The notes under the pieces are model-generated. The model was not told the origin of the DNA, did no database searches, and saw nothing but the letters and a program-made list of their open reading frames with translations. From the NCBI GenBank assembly GCA_015057525.1, contig SVEE01000007.1, forward strand, positions 1 to 64,000: 64,000 nucleotides of DNA, written 5' to 3'. A program made the translations under genes and the position numbers. The stretch comes from Lachnospiraceae bacterium (lineage in GTDB: Bacteria; Bacillota; Clostridia; Lachnospirales; Lachnospiraceae). Numbering within the stretch: the first letter of the stretch is position 1; each line of letters begins with the position of its first letter. Of the stretch, positions 9,238 through 18,585 are shown piece by piece.

Positions 9238-10635
9238 ATGAAATTTTTTTCCAATCAAAAATCGCATTTTATTTTTGTAGGAACTGCAATTTTGATTACC
9301 CTTGTTAGTATGGTAATCTGTTTTATATCAGTAGAGAATTATAATAAAAAGGATTTAAAGGTTAATTTATCTCAGATGGAACAAAAAGGTACACAGCTAG
9401 TTTGTTCTGATTTCACCTTGGATATAACCTCTAGAGGGGGAGATTCAGGTGCGTGGATTAAAGACCCTATTTATGATGAAGAGGGTAATGAATTACATGG
9501 ACAGAGTGTTGGAACAATCTATGAGGTGGTGATTTCTAATACATCCAATGCGATTTTGGAGGATTGGACATTAGAGTTAGTTATGCCAGAGTATTTGTGG
9601 CTTAACAACGTTTGGAATGGTTCTATGGAAATTCACCAGACAACAAGCTCTGAATTAATAGTTCAAGAGGTTAATCTGGCAGAATATACACAGACAGACA
9701 TAATTCTTGACTATTATATAGATCATACAGGTCCAATGGTGCCTATGAATCCGGGAGACAGCTTTATATATCTTCCAAATGTAGACAATAATGAGATGCC
9801 TCTTGTTTCACCAAAACATTCTGGTACTGGTAAAACATATGCGCTTATAGGCTTTATTACATATGTACCTAATCAAACTTTAGACTATTTGATTGACTTC
9901 AACGAAGGAACTGTAAAGTATCATTTGAAGATGTCTATCTGGGATTTGCCAATTTTTATTTTCTTGGTAGTTATTTTAGGAATATTGTGTGTAGTATTTG
10001 TGGCTTTATTTGTTTCGCAAATTAGGGTCAACAAATTGATTGAGAGACAAAAACACGATGCAGAGATTATTAAACAATCTATAAGTACATTCATTAATTT
10101 TATTGAAGCCAAGGATTACAACACAAAAGGTCATTCGGAAAGAGTTGCTAAATATTCCAAACTGATTGCAAAAGAAATGGGATATTCGGAGGATGATTGT
10201 AATCGTATTTATTACATTGCCTTGATGCATGATTGTGGTAAGATTTCTATTCCAATCACTATTCTTCAGAAGCCTAGTAAGTTAACTGACGAGGAATATG
10301 AGGAAATCAAGAAACACACAGTTTATGGTGACAAGATGCTTAGAGATTTTAACTCCATTGAGGATATTAATTTGGGAGCAATGTATCATCATGAGAGATA
10401 TGACGGAAAGGGTTATCCGTCTGGACTTTCGGGAGAAGAAATTCCTATGATTGCAAGAATTATTTGTGTTGCTGACGCACTGGATGCTATGGACAGTAAT
10501 CGTTGTTATCGTCCAAGACTAGACAGAGACGTCATTATGCAGGAATTAAATAATAATAAAGGCAAACAATTTGACCCACGAGTTGTTGATTGCTTGCTTG
10601 AATTAATTGATAATGGTGACATAGTGATTGGATAG
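9238..10635 (+). CDS. Membrane HD-GYP phosphodiesterase with extracytoplasmic sensor
   Basis: 465 aa from the ATG at 9238, placed after AAGAGGTGAT. One membrane segment lies near residues 10-32, then an extracytoplasmic domain of about 200 residues rich in Trp and beta-strand pattern (NTSNAILEDW, WLNNVWNG), possibly a carbohydrate-binding-like fold, then a second membrane segment near 240-262. The cytoplasmic part is a canonical HD-GYP domain: HD at 331-332 (MHDCGK), HHE at 384-386, and GYP at 392-394. Family members hydrolyse cyclic-di-GMP, which controls motility and surface display. Its position beside the surface proteins suggests it senses an outside signal. All catalytic motifs appear intact. 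Confidence 0.85.
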   Translation: MKFFSNQKSHFIFVGTAILITLVSMVICFISVENYNKKDLKVNLSQMEQKGTQLVCSDFTLDITSRGGDSGAWIKDPIYDEEGNELHGQSVGTIYEVVISNTSNAILEDWTLELVMPEYLWLNNVWNGSMEIHQTTSSELIVQEVNLAEYTQTDIILDYYIDHTGPMVPMNPGDSFIYLPNVDNNEMPLVSPKHSGTGKTYALIGFITYVPNQTLDYLIDFNEGTVKYHLKMSIWDLPIFIFLVVILGILCVVFVALFVSQIRVNKLIERQKHDAEIIKQSISTFINFIEAKDYNTKGHSERVAKYSKLIAKEMGYSEDDCNRIYYIALMHDCGKISIPITILQKPSKLTDEEYEEIKKHTVYGDKMLRDFNSIEDINLGAMYHHERYDGKGYPSGLSGEEIPMIARIICVADALDAMDSNRCYRPRLDRDVIMQELNNNKGKQFDPRVVDCLLELIDNGDIVIG

Positions 10636-10672
10636 GTTGTAATTAAACAATAAAATATTTGTTGGGGGAAAT

Positions 10673-11359
10673 ATGGAATTAAAGATTAAAGATGACGGTA
10701 AAATAATTAATGATGAAGATACATATAATGACGATGCTTTTCCAGGTTATAGTGGTGATCCTATAAAAATATCTACAGATATTGACTACGATGTTCCTAA
10801 GAAAAAGTCTTCTGATTTTGATGTTATGGTTATTGTGAAGATAGTTGTTATCATAGCTGTGGTTGTGTTGGTGGTAAAATTATTTAGCAATTGGTTAAAT
10901 CCTAAGGTTGTTGATGTTACAGAATGTATTGGATTAGATGCAAATGGTGTGGCAAATGAGCTGGATATCGAAATGAAACCTGATGCAAATATGGCGAAAC
11001 AGATTCATCATTATTCTCAAGGAACTGTTACTGTTGAAGGTAATGGAGAGGTGGGTGTGATATATATTGACGGCGTATATGCTGGGCTACATGTTGACGA
11101 AAAAGGATATAGCTTGTTTGGAGTTGCTATTGGGGATCCTGAATATGATGCTGTGGAAGCACTGAGTTTTGATTACGATGACAGTATGATAGTACTTGAC
11201 GATTTGATGTCTGGAAATTCCTCAACAGTATATTATTACAATTTACAGAAAAATAACTGTGTTGCCTTGATTACAAATGGTAATACCAATAGAATAGTTG
11301 CAATTACGTACTTTAGCAACTATGCAAAGGTTACAGAAACCTTAGACATGATTGAATAA
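10673..11359 (+). CDS. Hypothetical single-pass membrane protein
   Basis: 228 aa. An acidic cytoplasmic N-terminus of about 50 residues leads into one membrane segment (about 50-70, VMVIVKIVVIIAVVVLVV), then an outside domain of 155 residues without Cys clusters or recognised motifs. The start follows GGGGGA. It sits 37 bases after the HD-GYP gene and before a shared terminator, so the two are probably co-transcribed. I do not recognise the family. Confidence 0.65.
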   Translation: MELKIKDDGKIINDEDTYNDDAFPGYSGDPIKISTDIDYDVPKKKSSDFDVMVIVKIVVIIAVVVLVVKLFSNWLNPKVVDVTECIGLDANGVANELDIEMKPDANMAKQIHHYSQGTVTVEGNGEVGVIYIDGVYAGLHVDEKGYSLFGVAIGDPEYDAVEALSFDYDDSMIVLDDLMSGNSSTVYYYNLQKNNCVALITNGNTNRIVAITYFSNYAKVTETLDMIE

Positions 11360-11374
11360 ATAGGATTTTCAAAA

Positions 11375-11416
11375 TAAAAAAATCGCCTTCTTTTTATAAA
11401 GAATGGCGATTTTTTT
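11375..11416. terminator. Bidirectional terminator between convergent genes
   Basis: AAAAAATCGCC and GGCGATTTTTT flank a 17-base loop. A-run on the left and T-run on the right let it stop transcription from both sides, fitting the convergent genes around it. Confidence 0.9.
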
Positions 11417-11426
11417 AATCTCTAAA

Positions 11427-12104
11427 TTAATCCTCCACAAGTCTAAGACCTGCTGTATCTGTAACAGGAAGAGAGAAACATATGGCTTTTGCTTTGGTGT
11501 TTATTCCTGCTTCTTCCATAATTGCTTGCATAATAGGATTTTTTTGTTCGCTTTTAACCACGATATATATAACTTCCTTTTCGGCAGCAAGAGAGACACC
11601 CATAAATTTCTCGGCAGCTGCCATTCCTGTGCCTTTGGCATGAATTACTGTACCGCCATAAGCACCAGCCTTTCTGGCAGCGTCCATAATAAGGTTTGTA
11701 TAACCAAGCTCTGAAATTACTACTATCAAATCATGAGTTGTATTCTTCAATGTGGATTCCTCCTGTCTTTCATACTTGTCGTTTTCGATTAAAAACTGTA
11801 AGGCTTTTCTGCCACCTATGCTACTGAGGGGAACTGTAAATGCGATTCCTCCTCCTGGAGCATCTATTTTAAGGACTTTTTCAAGCTGTCTTTTTACAGT
11901 AATCCATTTTTCTTCTTCTACAATAGCTATAACAACAGTTTTTTCCTTGGACTCCAGGCCAAGGTAATCCATCATTTCGTTGGTTACCGTTCCGTAGCCA
12001 AGAGAAAGAAACATGACATTTAAATTGTTTTCCTGATATAGCTGGGCGTAGCTTGAGGCAATTTTTCTATCCACTATAGTGGTCATCATATATAAATTTC
12101 CCAT
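11427..12104 (-). CDS. Tandem PII-like nitrogen-regulator-type protein
   Basis: 225 aa with two PII-like halves. The second half (about 118-225) has GAYGGTVIHAKGTG, the EKE motif and CFSLPV. The first half (about 5-110) is more divergent but ends in GGGIAFTVPLSSIGG, the same fold signature. PII proteins sense nucleotides or small molecules and bind transporters. The start follows AAGGAGG. It is the downstream gene of a two-gene operon with the DUF1538 transporter, 12 bases apart, which suggests it regulates that transporter. The T-loop Tyr of GlnB is not evident, so classical uridylylation is unlikely. Confidence 0.75.
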   Translation of the reverse strand: MGNLYMMTTIVDRKIASSYAQLYQENNLNVMFLSLGYGTVTNEMMDYLGLESKEKTVVIAIVEEEKWITVKRQLEKVLKIDAPGGGIAFTVPLSSIGGRKALQFLIENDKYERQEESTLKNTTHDLIVVISELGYTNLIMDAARKAGAYGGTVIHAKGTGMAAAEKFMGVSLAAEKEVIYIVVKSEQKNPIMQAIMEEAGINTKAKAICFSLPVTDTAGLRLVED

Positions 12105-12116
12105 ATTTCCTCCTTA

Positions 12117-13667
12117 CTATAATTCGATAATTTCCATGTCGCCGTAGGATGCAAGTGCTGTTTGGTCAGCTTGACTAGCTAACTCTTTGTGAAGCTTGCT
12201 ATCTTTTATTCTGTAGATAAGACCCATAATTTGAATAGCTATGAGAGGAGTCATTGCAACCATGGAAACAATACCAAATGCATCTGCCACAATATTTCCG
12301 CCTAACGCCTCACATGCTCCCATTGCAAAGGGAAGTAGAAAGGTTGCGGTCATAGGTCCAGAAGCAACACCACCGGAGTCGAAGGCAATGGCTGTGAATA
12401 TTTTTGGAACAAAAAATGTAAGCACAAGAGCTATAAAATAACCTGGTATTAAGAACCAAAGGATGGAAATTCCTGTTAACACTCTGGTCATAGCCAGACC
12501 AACTGATGCTGCCACACCTAGTGAAAGAGAAGTACCCATAGCCTTGGCTGATATTGCGCCGTCTGTAAGTTCTTCAACCTGTTTTGTAAGGACGAATACA
12601 GCAGGCTCAGCCTTAACAATAAAGTATCCAATTACCATACCGATAGGAATAATAATCCATGAAATATCAAGTCCGGCAATTGTGGCACCAAGATAGTTTC
12701 CTGCAGGCATAAAACCAACATTTACGCCAGTAAGGAAAAGTACAAGTCCCAAGTATGTATAGATTATTCCCACAATTATTTTAATTATTGTGGTTTTGTT
12801 GATGTCCCTTACTATTAACTGCATAATAGTGAAAAATATAACTATAGGGAATAAGGATACTGCAATTTCGTGAATGTATGTAGGGAGCTCAGATGAAAAT
12901 GACTTCCACAAGTCAACAGTATTTGCAATATCTGGGATAGATTCTGAAACCTGTTCTGAAGATTCTGGTTTATAAATAATACCAAGAATCATAACTGCAA
13001 GTATAGGTCCGATTGAACACATGGAAACAAGACCGAAGCTATCGTCAGCGGCGTGTTTATCGCTACGAATAGCAGATATACCGATACCGAATGCCATAAT
13101 AAATGGAACTGTCATAGGTCCTGTTGTAACACCACCAGAGTCAAAGGCTACAGATAAGAAGTCTTTTTGAACGAATGGTGTAAGTCCGAATATAACAACA
13201 TAGAAAAATACTAACAAATATGACAGTGGGATTCCTATAAGCATACGGAGAATAGCAAGTACTAAGAATATGGCTACACCTAGTGCAACAGCAAGTATTA
13301 GAGTCATATTTGGAATAGATGGAACCTGATTAGCTAAAACCTGAAGGTCGGGTTCTGATATAGTAATGACAAAACCCATAACAAAGCTTACAAAAATAAC
13401 AATGAACAGATTTTTGGATTTAGTCATTATTGTTCCTGTTCTTTCGCCTATTGGTGTCATGGAAAGCTCCACGCCTACATTAAAAAATAGCATGCCAACA
13501 ATAAGTAAGGCTGCACCTACTAAAAAGGTCATTAAAATGCTAGGTGGGATGGGAGCTATAGTAAAACAAAGAAGCAGCACAATTGCGAGAATAGGCATAA
13601 CTGCTTTCATTGTCTCAGAGAATTTTTCAGAGAATTTACTTTTTAGTCTTGAATTTGGAAATCTCAA
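12117..13667 (-). CDS. Double DUF1538 membrane transporter (UmpAB-like)
   Basis: 516 aa, highly hydrophobic, with about 12-14 membrane segments. Two copies of the DUF1538 signature occur: AFDSGGVTTGPMT with DDSFGLVSM in the first half, and AFDSGGVASGPMT with ADAFGIVSM in the second. DUF1538 proteins have been linked to cation/proton antiport (the UmpA-UmpB pair); here both halves are one chain. The start codon is a TTG at 13665-13667 on the minus strand preceded by AAAGG at usual spacing, because no ATG lies upstream in frame. The adjacent PII-like gene supports regulated transport. The transported ion is not shown by sequence. Confidence 0.75.
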   Translation of the reverse strand: MRFPNSRLKSKFSEKFSETMKAVMPILAIVLLLCFTIAPIPPSILMTFLVGAALLIVGMLFFNVGVELSMTPIGERTGTIMTKSKNLFIVIFVSFVMGFVITISEPDLQVLANQVPSIPNMTLILAVALGVAIFLVLAILRMLIGIPLSYLLVFFYVVIFGLTPFVQKDFLSVAFDSGGVTTGPMTVPFIMAFGIGISAIRSDKHAADDSFGLVSMCSIGPILAVMILGIIYKPESSEQVSESIPDIANTVDLWKSFSSELPTYIHEIAVSLFPIVIFFTIMQLIVRDINKTTIIKIIVGIIYTYLGLVLFLTGVNVGFMPAGNYLGATIAGLDISWIIIPIGMVIGYFIVKAEPAVFVLTKQVEELTDGAISAKAMGTSLSLGVAASVGLAMTRVLTGISILWFLIPGYFIALVLTFFVPKIFTAIAFDSGGVASGPMTATFLLPFAMGACEALGGNIVADAFGIVSMVAMTPLIAIQIMGLIYRIKDSKLHKELASQADQTALASYGDMEIIEL

Positions 13668-13762
13668 ATTATCAGTCGCCTTTCTACATAAGTTAAACTT
13701 ATATTAGTATAACATAAAATATGAGGGCTTGTGTGAAGAAATGTTAAACTTATTTCCTAAAT

Positions 13763-13791
13763 TTGCATTTAAAGTTTATATGTGTTACAAT
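13763..13791 (+). promoter_or_regulatory. Vegetative promoter of glmS
   Basis: TTGCAT (13763-13768) and TACAAT (13786-13791) are separated by 17 bases. Transcription would start near 13798, about 40 bases before the ribozyme core. Confidence 0.75.
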
Positions 13792-13840
13792 GTGGGCGTC
13801 TATTCTGGGAGGATATAGATTTCGAAAGGTTAAGAACCTT

Positions 13841-13976
13841 AGCGCCATGCACCTTGCGAAAGTTAGCAAGGTTAACGAGGTAAAGAGTTTATCGAAGTTT
13901 TCGGCGGATGCTCTTTCGCGCAACTGAGCGTGTTATGTCTGAACAAATATGAGGGTAACTTCAAAACAAATTCAGG
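13841..13976 (+). ncRNA. glmS ribozyme: glmS self-cleaving ribozyme-riboswitch
   Basis: The leader of glmS carries the conserved ribozyme core: AGCGCC at 13841, AACGAGG, GAGTTTATCGA, TTTTCGGCGGATGCTC, and a later GAGGGTAACTTC segment closed by CTGAA/TTCAG. Family knowledge: glucosamine-6-phosphate acts as coenzyme, the RNA cleaves itself between A and G of AGCGCC (after 13841), and the cut mRNA is degraded. This gives feedback on amino-sugar synthesis. An extra hairpin, AAGGTT with AACCTT, lies just 5' of the cleavage site. Confidence 0.97.
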
Positions 13977-14122
13977 CAATCAGTGCAGTCTATGACATTA
14001 TATATGTACATTTGGCATATATAATTATTATGCTGGTTAAATAATGTATAGAATATATTTGTTGGTAAAAGGATCCTTGTATGAGGGTTTATTTTTGCTG
14101 GAAAGAATGAGGTAAATTAAAT

Positions 14123-15937
14123 ATGTGCGGAATAATAGGTTTTACAGGTAAAAAGGCTGCGAGGGATATTATCCTTAATGGTCTTGAGCGACTGGAGTAT
14201 CGTGGTTATGATAGTGCAGGTGTTGCGCTTTTAGAGGATGGAAAAATCTCTGTTAAAAAGAGAACTGGTAAGGTTGCTGAATTAAAGGGTTTATGTCAGT
14301 CAGAGGAAAACACTGCAACCTGTGGTATTGGGCATACTAGATGGGCTACCCATGGTGGTGTTACAGATGCAAATGCACATCCACATAGATGTGGTCAGGT
14401 TGTTCTTATTCACAATGGTATTATTGAGAATTATCGTGAGCTAGTAAGAGAGTATAGTCTTCAGGATAAGCTTGTGTCAGAGACAGATTCAGAGGTTGTT
14501 GCAGCTCTTCTTGACACATTTTATGAGGGCGACCCTATAAAGGCTATAAAGAAAACAATTAAGGCACTTTCGGGAGCGTTTGCTCTTTGTATTATGTTTC
14601 AGGATATTCCGGGAAAAATTTTCGCAATTAGAAATGTTAGCCCTATGATTGCAACTTCTTGTGCAGATGGTTCTATCATAGCATCAGACCTTACAGCAGT
14701 TGTTGAATTTTCTAAGGAATATTTTGTAGTACCAGAGTATCATATTCTTACTCTTACAGAGGATGGAATTGATGTTATGGATATGAAGGGAAATGAGGTT
14801 AAGCCAGAAATCCTTTCAGTTAACTGGGATGTTGCTAGTGCTCAGAAGGGTGGATATCCATTCTTTATGCTGAAGGAAATTTATGAGCAGCCAGATGCTA
14901 TAAGAAATACAGTTTCTCCTAGAGTATCAAATGGATTGCCTGATTTTACTACAGATGGTATAGATGACGAAGTGTTTAAGAATTGTAAGCGTGTTGTAGT
15001 GGTAGCTTGTGGTACTGCTATGCATGCGGGTATGGTAGGAAAGCATGTTATTGAGGATAAGCTTCGTGTACCTGTTCAGGTGGAAATAGCATCTGAGTTT
15101 AGATATAAGAACCCAATTATCGACGAAGAGACACTTACAATAGTTCTCTCTCAGTCAGGTGAGACAATTGATACACTTGAGGCATTAAAGCTTGCCAAAG
15201 CTAATGGCTCAAAGGTTATATCAATAGTTAATGTTAAGGGTTCAACTATCGCAAGAGAAAGTGATTATGTGCTTTACACACATGCAGGTCCTGAAATTGC
15301 CGTTGCGAGTACAAAGGCTTATACTGTTCAGGTAGCAGCTATGTACTTAATTGCCTGCAAGATGGGTCTTGTTAAAGGTATTTTAGAGGAGTCAGAGGCT
15401 CGTCAGTTTATGACTAAGCTCATTAATGCTCCTAACATTATTGAAGAGACTTTGGAAAATGCCAACAACATTAAGAGAGTTGCCAACCATATTAAGATGG
15501 CTCCAGATGCCTTCTTTATTGGTAGAGGTTTAGACTATACTATGAGTTTAGAGGCAGCTCTTAAGTTAAAGGAAATTTCTTATGTTCATGCAGAGGCTTA
15601 CGCTGCTGGCGAGTTAAAGCATGGTACAATTGCCCTTATTACAGAAAATGTTCCTGTTATTGCTCTTGCAACACAGGAAGATGTATACGGTAAGGTTATA
15701 TCTAATATCCGTGAGGTTAAAGCAAGAGGTGCATATGTGGTTCTTGTCAGCATGGATGATGAGGTAAATGACCCTGCTATCTGCGATAAGCACATCAAAC
15801 TTCCTAAGCTTGATAAGGAATTTACAGCATTTGCCAATGCAGTTGTATTACAGCTTATTGCTTACTACACTTCTGAGGCAAAGGGACTTGACGTTGATAA
15901 ACCTCGTAATCTTGCTAAGTCAGTTACAGTGGAATAA
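14123..15937 (+). CDS. glmS: Glutamine-fructose-6-phosphate aminotransferase
   Basis: 604 aa, the normal family length. It makes glucosamine-6-phosphate from fructose-6-phosphate and glutamine, the first step to UDP-GlcNAc for peptidoglycan and for the glycan genes later in this window. The N-terminal Cys2 (MCGIIG) is the glutaminase nucleophile; LEYRGYDSAG and HTRWATHG follow. Two SIS sugar-isomerase domains lie at about 280-430 and 450-590 (SQSGETIDT), and the protein ends in KSVTVE. Regulated by the upstream ribozyme. Complete and intact. Confidence 0.98.
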   Translation: MCGIIGFTGKKAARDIILNGLERLEYRGYDSAGVALLEDGKISVKKRTGKVAELKGLCQSEENTATCGIGHTRWATHGGVTDANAHPHRCGQVVLIHNGIIENYRELVREYSLQDKLVSETDSEVVAALLDTFYEGDPIKAIKKTIKALSGAFALCIMFQDIPGKIFAIRNVSPMIATSCADGSIIASDLTAVVEFSKEYFVVPEYHILTLTEDGIDVMDMKGNEVKPEILSVNWDVASAQKGGYPFFMLKEIYEQPDAIRNTVSPRVSNGLPDFTTDGIDDEVFKNCKRVVVVACGTAMHAGMVGKHVIEDKLRVPVQVEIASEFRYKNPIIDEETLTIVLSQSGETIDTLEALKLAKANGSKVISIVNVKGSTIARESDYVLYTHAGPEIAVASTKAYTVQVAAMYLIACKMGLVKGILEESEARQFMTKLINAPNIIEETLENANNIKRVANHIKMAPDAFFIGRGLDYTMSLEAALKLKEISYVHAEAYAAGELKHGTIALITENVPVIALATQEDVYGKVISNIREVKARGAYVVLVSMDDEVNDPAICDKHIKLPKLDKEFTAFANAVVLQLIAYYTSEAKGLDVDKPRNLAKSVTVE

Positions 15938-15956
15938 TAAATATTTAAATTATGGA

Positions 15957-16003
15957 TAAAATACGGGTATTTGTAGGCGTTTTGCAAAATATCCGTATTT
16001 TTC
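15957..16003 (+). terminator. Rho-independent terminator of glmS
   Basis: AAAATACGGGTATTT pairs with AAAATATCCGTATTTT across a loop that includes a smaller GCGTTTTGC fold; a T-run follows. Confidence 0.8.
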
Positions 16004-16042
16004 TTGTATATAAGTTTTATTTGAAATTTTTGGAGGAATGTT

Positions 16043-16579
16043 ATGCCAGATTGGTTATATGAGCTTGATGTTAATATTCTCATGTTTATTCAGGAGCATC
16101 TTAGAGTGGATTTTTTGACACCCATACTTAAATTTTTTACCTTGCTTGGAGACCATGGTATGTTTTGGATAGGTGTTGCATTTTTACTTATACTTTTTAA
16201 GAGGACAAGACCTGTAGGTGTTACAGCAGGAGCATCTTTGGCACTTAATGCACTTTTGGTAAATGTGATTATTAAAAACTTGGTTGCTAGAACTAGACCA
16301 TATGAAGTGATTGATGGATTAACTAGATTAGTTGGCGAGCAAAGTGATTTTTCTTTTCCGTCAGGTCATACCTCCAGCGGATTTTCTGTGGCTGTGGTTA
16401 TATTTATGCTTATGCCTAAAAAATATGGCGTGCCCGCATTGATAACGGCTACAATAATTGCCTACTCAAGGCTTTATGTGGGTGTTCACTATCCCACAGA
16501 TGTGTTGGGTGGGTTTATAATAGGTACCTTGGCAGCAGTGATTTGCGTAGCTGTCTATAAGAAGAAAAAAACATTGTAA
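16043..16579 (+). CDS. PAP2-family membrane phosphatase
   Basis: 178 aa with about five membrane segments. The three PAP2 motifs are present: KNLVARTRP (about 87-95), PSGHTS (about 117-122) and SRLYVGVHYPTDV (about 153-165), giving the catalytic His pair and Arg. Members of this size act on undecaprenyl pyrophosphate or phosphatidylglycerol phosphate. A role in recycling the lipid carrier for wall synthesis is possible but not proved. The start follows TTGGAGGAA. Confidence 0.85.
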   Translation: MPDWLYELDVNILMFIQEHLRVDFLTPILKFFTLLGDHGMFWIGVAFLLILFKRTRPVGVTAGASLALNALLVNVIIKNLVARTRPYEVIDGLTRLVGEQSDFSFPSGHTSSGFSVAVVIFMLMPKKYGVPALITATIIAYSRLYVGVHYPTDVLGGFIIGTLAAVICVAVYKKKKTL

Positions 16580-16636
16580 AGTATTTTTGTTTAGGTTATA
16601 TTTTAGAAAGATATTTATTTACACAGGAGAAAAGAA

Positions 16637-17512
16637 ATGGCTAAGAAAATAGGAAGAAATGATCCTTGTTGGTGTGGAAGTGGAAGAAAATATAAAGTGT
16701 GTCATGAGGCTTTTGACGCAAAGATTGCTAAGTTTGCATCTATGGGTCACAAGGTTCCACCACAGAACATTATCAAGACTCCAGAGCAGATTGAACAAAT
16801 AAAAGAAAGCTGCAAGATTAATATAGCAGTCCTTGATTATATAGAGAAGAATATTCATGAAGGAATGAATACTGCTGAGATTGATAAGATAGTGTATGAT
16901 ATGACTACGGATATGGGTGGTATTCCCGCGCCTCTTAATTATGAGGGATATCCATATAGTGTGTGTACCTCTGTAAACGACCAAGTGTGTCATGGATTTC
17001 CGTCTAAGGACGTTATATTAAAATCAGGTGATATAGTCAATGTTGACTGTTCCACTATTCTTAATGGGTATTTTTCTGATTCCTCAAGAATGTTCTGCAT
17101 AGGCGAGGTTAGCCCTGAAAAACAACGTTTGGTTGATATAACTAAGGAATGCGTTTATAAGGGACTTGAGCAGGTTAAACCTTGGGGATTTCTTGGTGAT
17201 ATGGGACAGGCGGTTCATGACCATGCATATTCAAATGGATATACAATAGTGAGAGAAATTGGTGGACATGGTGTGGGACTTGAATTCCACGAAGAACCAT
17301 GGGTAGGCTACCATACTAAAAAGGGAACAGATATGTTGCTTGCTCCAGGTATGATATTTACAATTGAGCCAATGGTAAATATGGGGGGAGTAGAAATATT
17401 TATAGATAAGGAAAATGATTGGGAGGTTTACACAGATGATGGAAAACCTTCTGCTCAGTGGGAAATAATGGTTCTTGTTACAGAGGACGGTCACGAGGTA
17501 CTTTGCTGGTAA
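16637..17512 (+). CDS. map: Methionine aminopeptidase with N-terminal SEC-C zinc motif
   Basis: 291 aa. The first 23 residues form a SEC-C motif (NDPCWCGSGRKYKVCH), a zinc-binding module known from SecA and from clostridial type I methionine aminopeptidases. The catalytic domain has the expected metal ligands: Asp in NVDCST, Asp in YFSDSSR, His in GHGVGLEFHEEP, Glu in FTIEPM and Glu in AQWEIMV. The substrate-contact His is in VCHGFPS. It removes N-terminal Met from new proteins, and the SEC-C motif may help ribosome contact. The start follows AGGAGAAAAG. Confidence 0.95.
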   Translation: MAKKIGRNDPCWCGSGRKYKVCHEAFDAKIAKFASMGHKVPPQNIIKTPEQIEQIKESCKINIAVLDYIEKNIHEGMNTAEIDKIVYDMTTDMGGIPAPLNYEGYPYSVCTSVNDQVCHGFPSKDVILKSGDIVNVDCSTILNGYFSDSSRMFCIGEVSPEKQRLVDITKECVYKGLEQVKPWGFLGDMGQAVHDHAYSNGYTIVREIGGHGVGLEFHEEPWVGYHTKKGTDMLLAPGMIFTIEPMVNMGGVEIFIDKENDWEVYTDDGKPSAQWEIMVLVTEDGHEVLCW

Positions 17513-17528
17513 AGATAAGGAGGAATAT

Positions 17529-18242
17529 ATGGGGAATAGGGATTCTACAAAGAATACAATAATTTCAATAGTGTTTATTGTGTGGTTTGTGGCTTCCATT
17601 GGTAGCATGATATACCTTTCAAAAACAGGACACCCCAAGCTTGTGGTTGCCATAATTGGACAGTATTTCTTGGTTTTTGGAATACTTGGAATAGGTTCCA
17701 CCATATCAGAAGGCAAATTTGGATTTGACTCCTTGCCTCTTTTGCTGTTTCCAATAGTTGGAATAGGCTTAATTATAGCAAGTCTTATTATGCAATACGG
17801 AAGTGATGGATTTAAGGATATATGTAATAAGAATTTACCTTATGTGTTTTTGGGTTTATTTGTTGCCATAGGCTTGTTTCTTCTTGTTATGTGGGTTAGA
17901 GAAAATATTTTACATAAAAAAATATGTACTCAGCGAGTGACTGCCAGATGTGTTGATGTAATTGAAAGATACCATCACAGTAACTCTGGAGGAAGCCACT
18001 TGGTATATTGCCCAGTTTATGAATTTTATTACAATGGCACTTCGTATAAAGTATGCAACAACAAATACACTAACATGGTAAGACCTGAAGTTGATTATAC
18101 ATATGAAATATATATTAATCATAATAAACCAACACAGTTTTATGAGCCTCAAAGAGCTAAAAAAATGGGGGCTATAATTCTTGTGCTAGGTATATTATTT
18201 GTTGCGTTGCCAATTTTCGCCATGTATATGTATAGTAAATAA
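17529..18242 (+). CDS. DUF3592-like membrane protein
   Basis: 238 aa from the ATG at 17529, five bases after AAGGAGG; the longer frame starting at 17475 overlaps map and is unlikely. About four N-terminal membrane segments, then a region near residues 145-205 (VTARCVDVIERY, YCPVYEFYYNG) like DUF3592 domains, then one C-terminal membrane segment. Function unknown. It directly follows map and may be co-transcribed with it. Confidence 0.65.
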   Translation: MGNRDSTKNTIISIVFIVWFVASIGSMIYLSKTGHPKLVVAIIGQYFLVFGILGIGSTISEGKFGFDSLPLLLFPIVGIGLIIASLIMQYGSDGFKDICNKNLPYVFLGLFVAIGLFLLVMWVRENILHKKICTQRVTARCVDVIERYHHSNSGGSHLVYCPVYEFYYNGTSYKVCNNKYTNMVRPEVDYTYEIYINHNKPTQFYEPQRAKKMGAIILVLGILFVALPIFAMYMYSK

Positions 18243-18259
18243 TATGGATTAACGGATTC

Positions 18260-18564
18260 TGTCACTTTATATTCTGGCAGACATATCCTTATATCATCTT
18301 ACAAGGATGGTGTAATATTAAATAGTCAGCACAGTATTATGTGTATAGCAAACTTTTGAACTGCGTACTTAGCGACTGACGAAATCCACCGGTTACTAAG
18401 ACTAAGGCGCGAAGGCATTCCTGAGCGACATAGTCGCAGTTACGGGTAGTTCGGCAGCGCGTTGCAGTGTGTTTGCAATACATATAATACTATGCTGACT
18501 ATTTTAATATCACACCATCCCATTAGACATTATAAAATTATGTCTGCCAGGATATAAAGTGATA
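18260..18564 (+). ncRNA. Structured repeat element, copy A (conserved core in long hairpin)
   Basis: The 343-base gap between convergent genes is almost wholly one long imperfect hairpin. Its arms pair at TCACTTTATAT-CTGGCAGACATA (18262-18286) with 18539-18562, and again at 18304-18352 with 18472-18522. The apex (about 18355-18470) matches copy B at 23333-23445 closely, including GCGCGAAGGCATTCCTGAGCG. Inside it, CGAC (18426-18429) pairs with GTCG (18433-18436), where copy B has CGTC/GACG. CCG (18389-18391) can pair with CGG (18443-18445), where copy B has CTG/CAG. No open frame. I do not recognise a known RNA family. Confidence 0.75.
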
Positions 18565-18585
18565 AAAGTTGTCTGCCTGTAATAT

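Noticed and set aside
18260-18564. Retron or group II intron RNA
   Set aside because: No reverse transcriptase gene nearby and I do not see domain V or msr/msd hallmarks.
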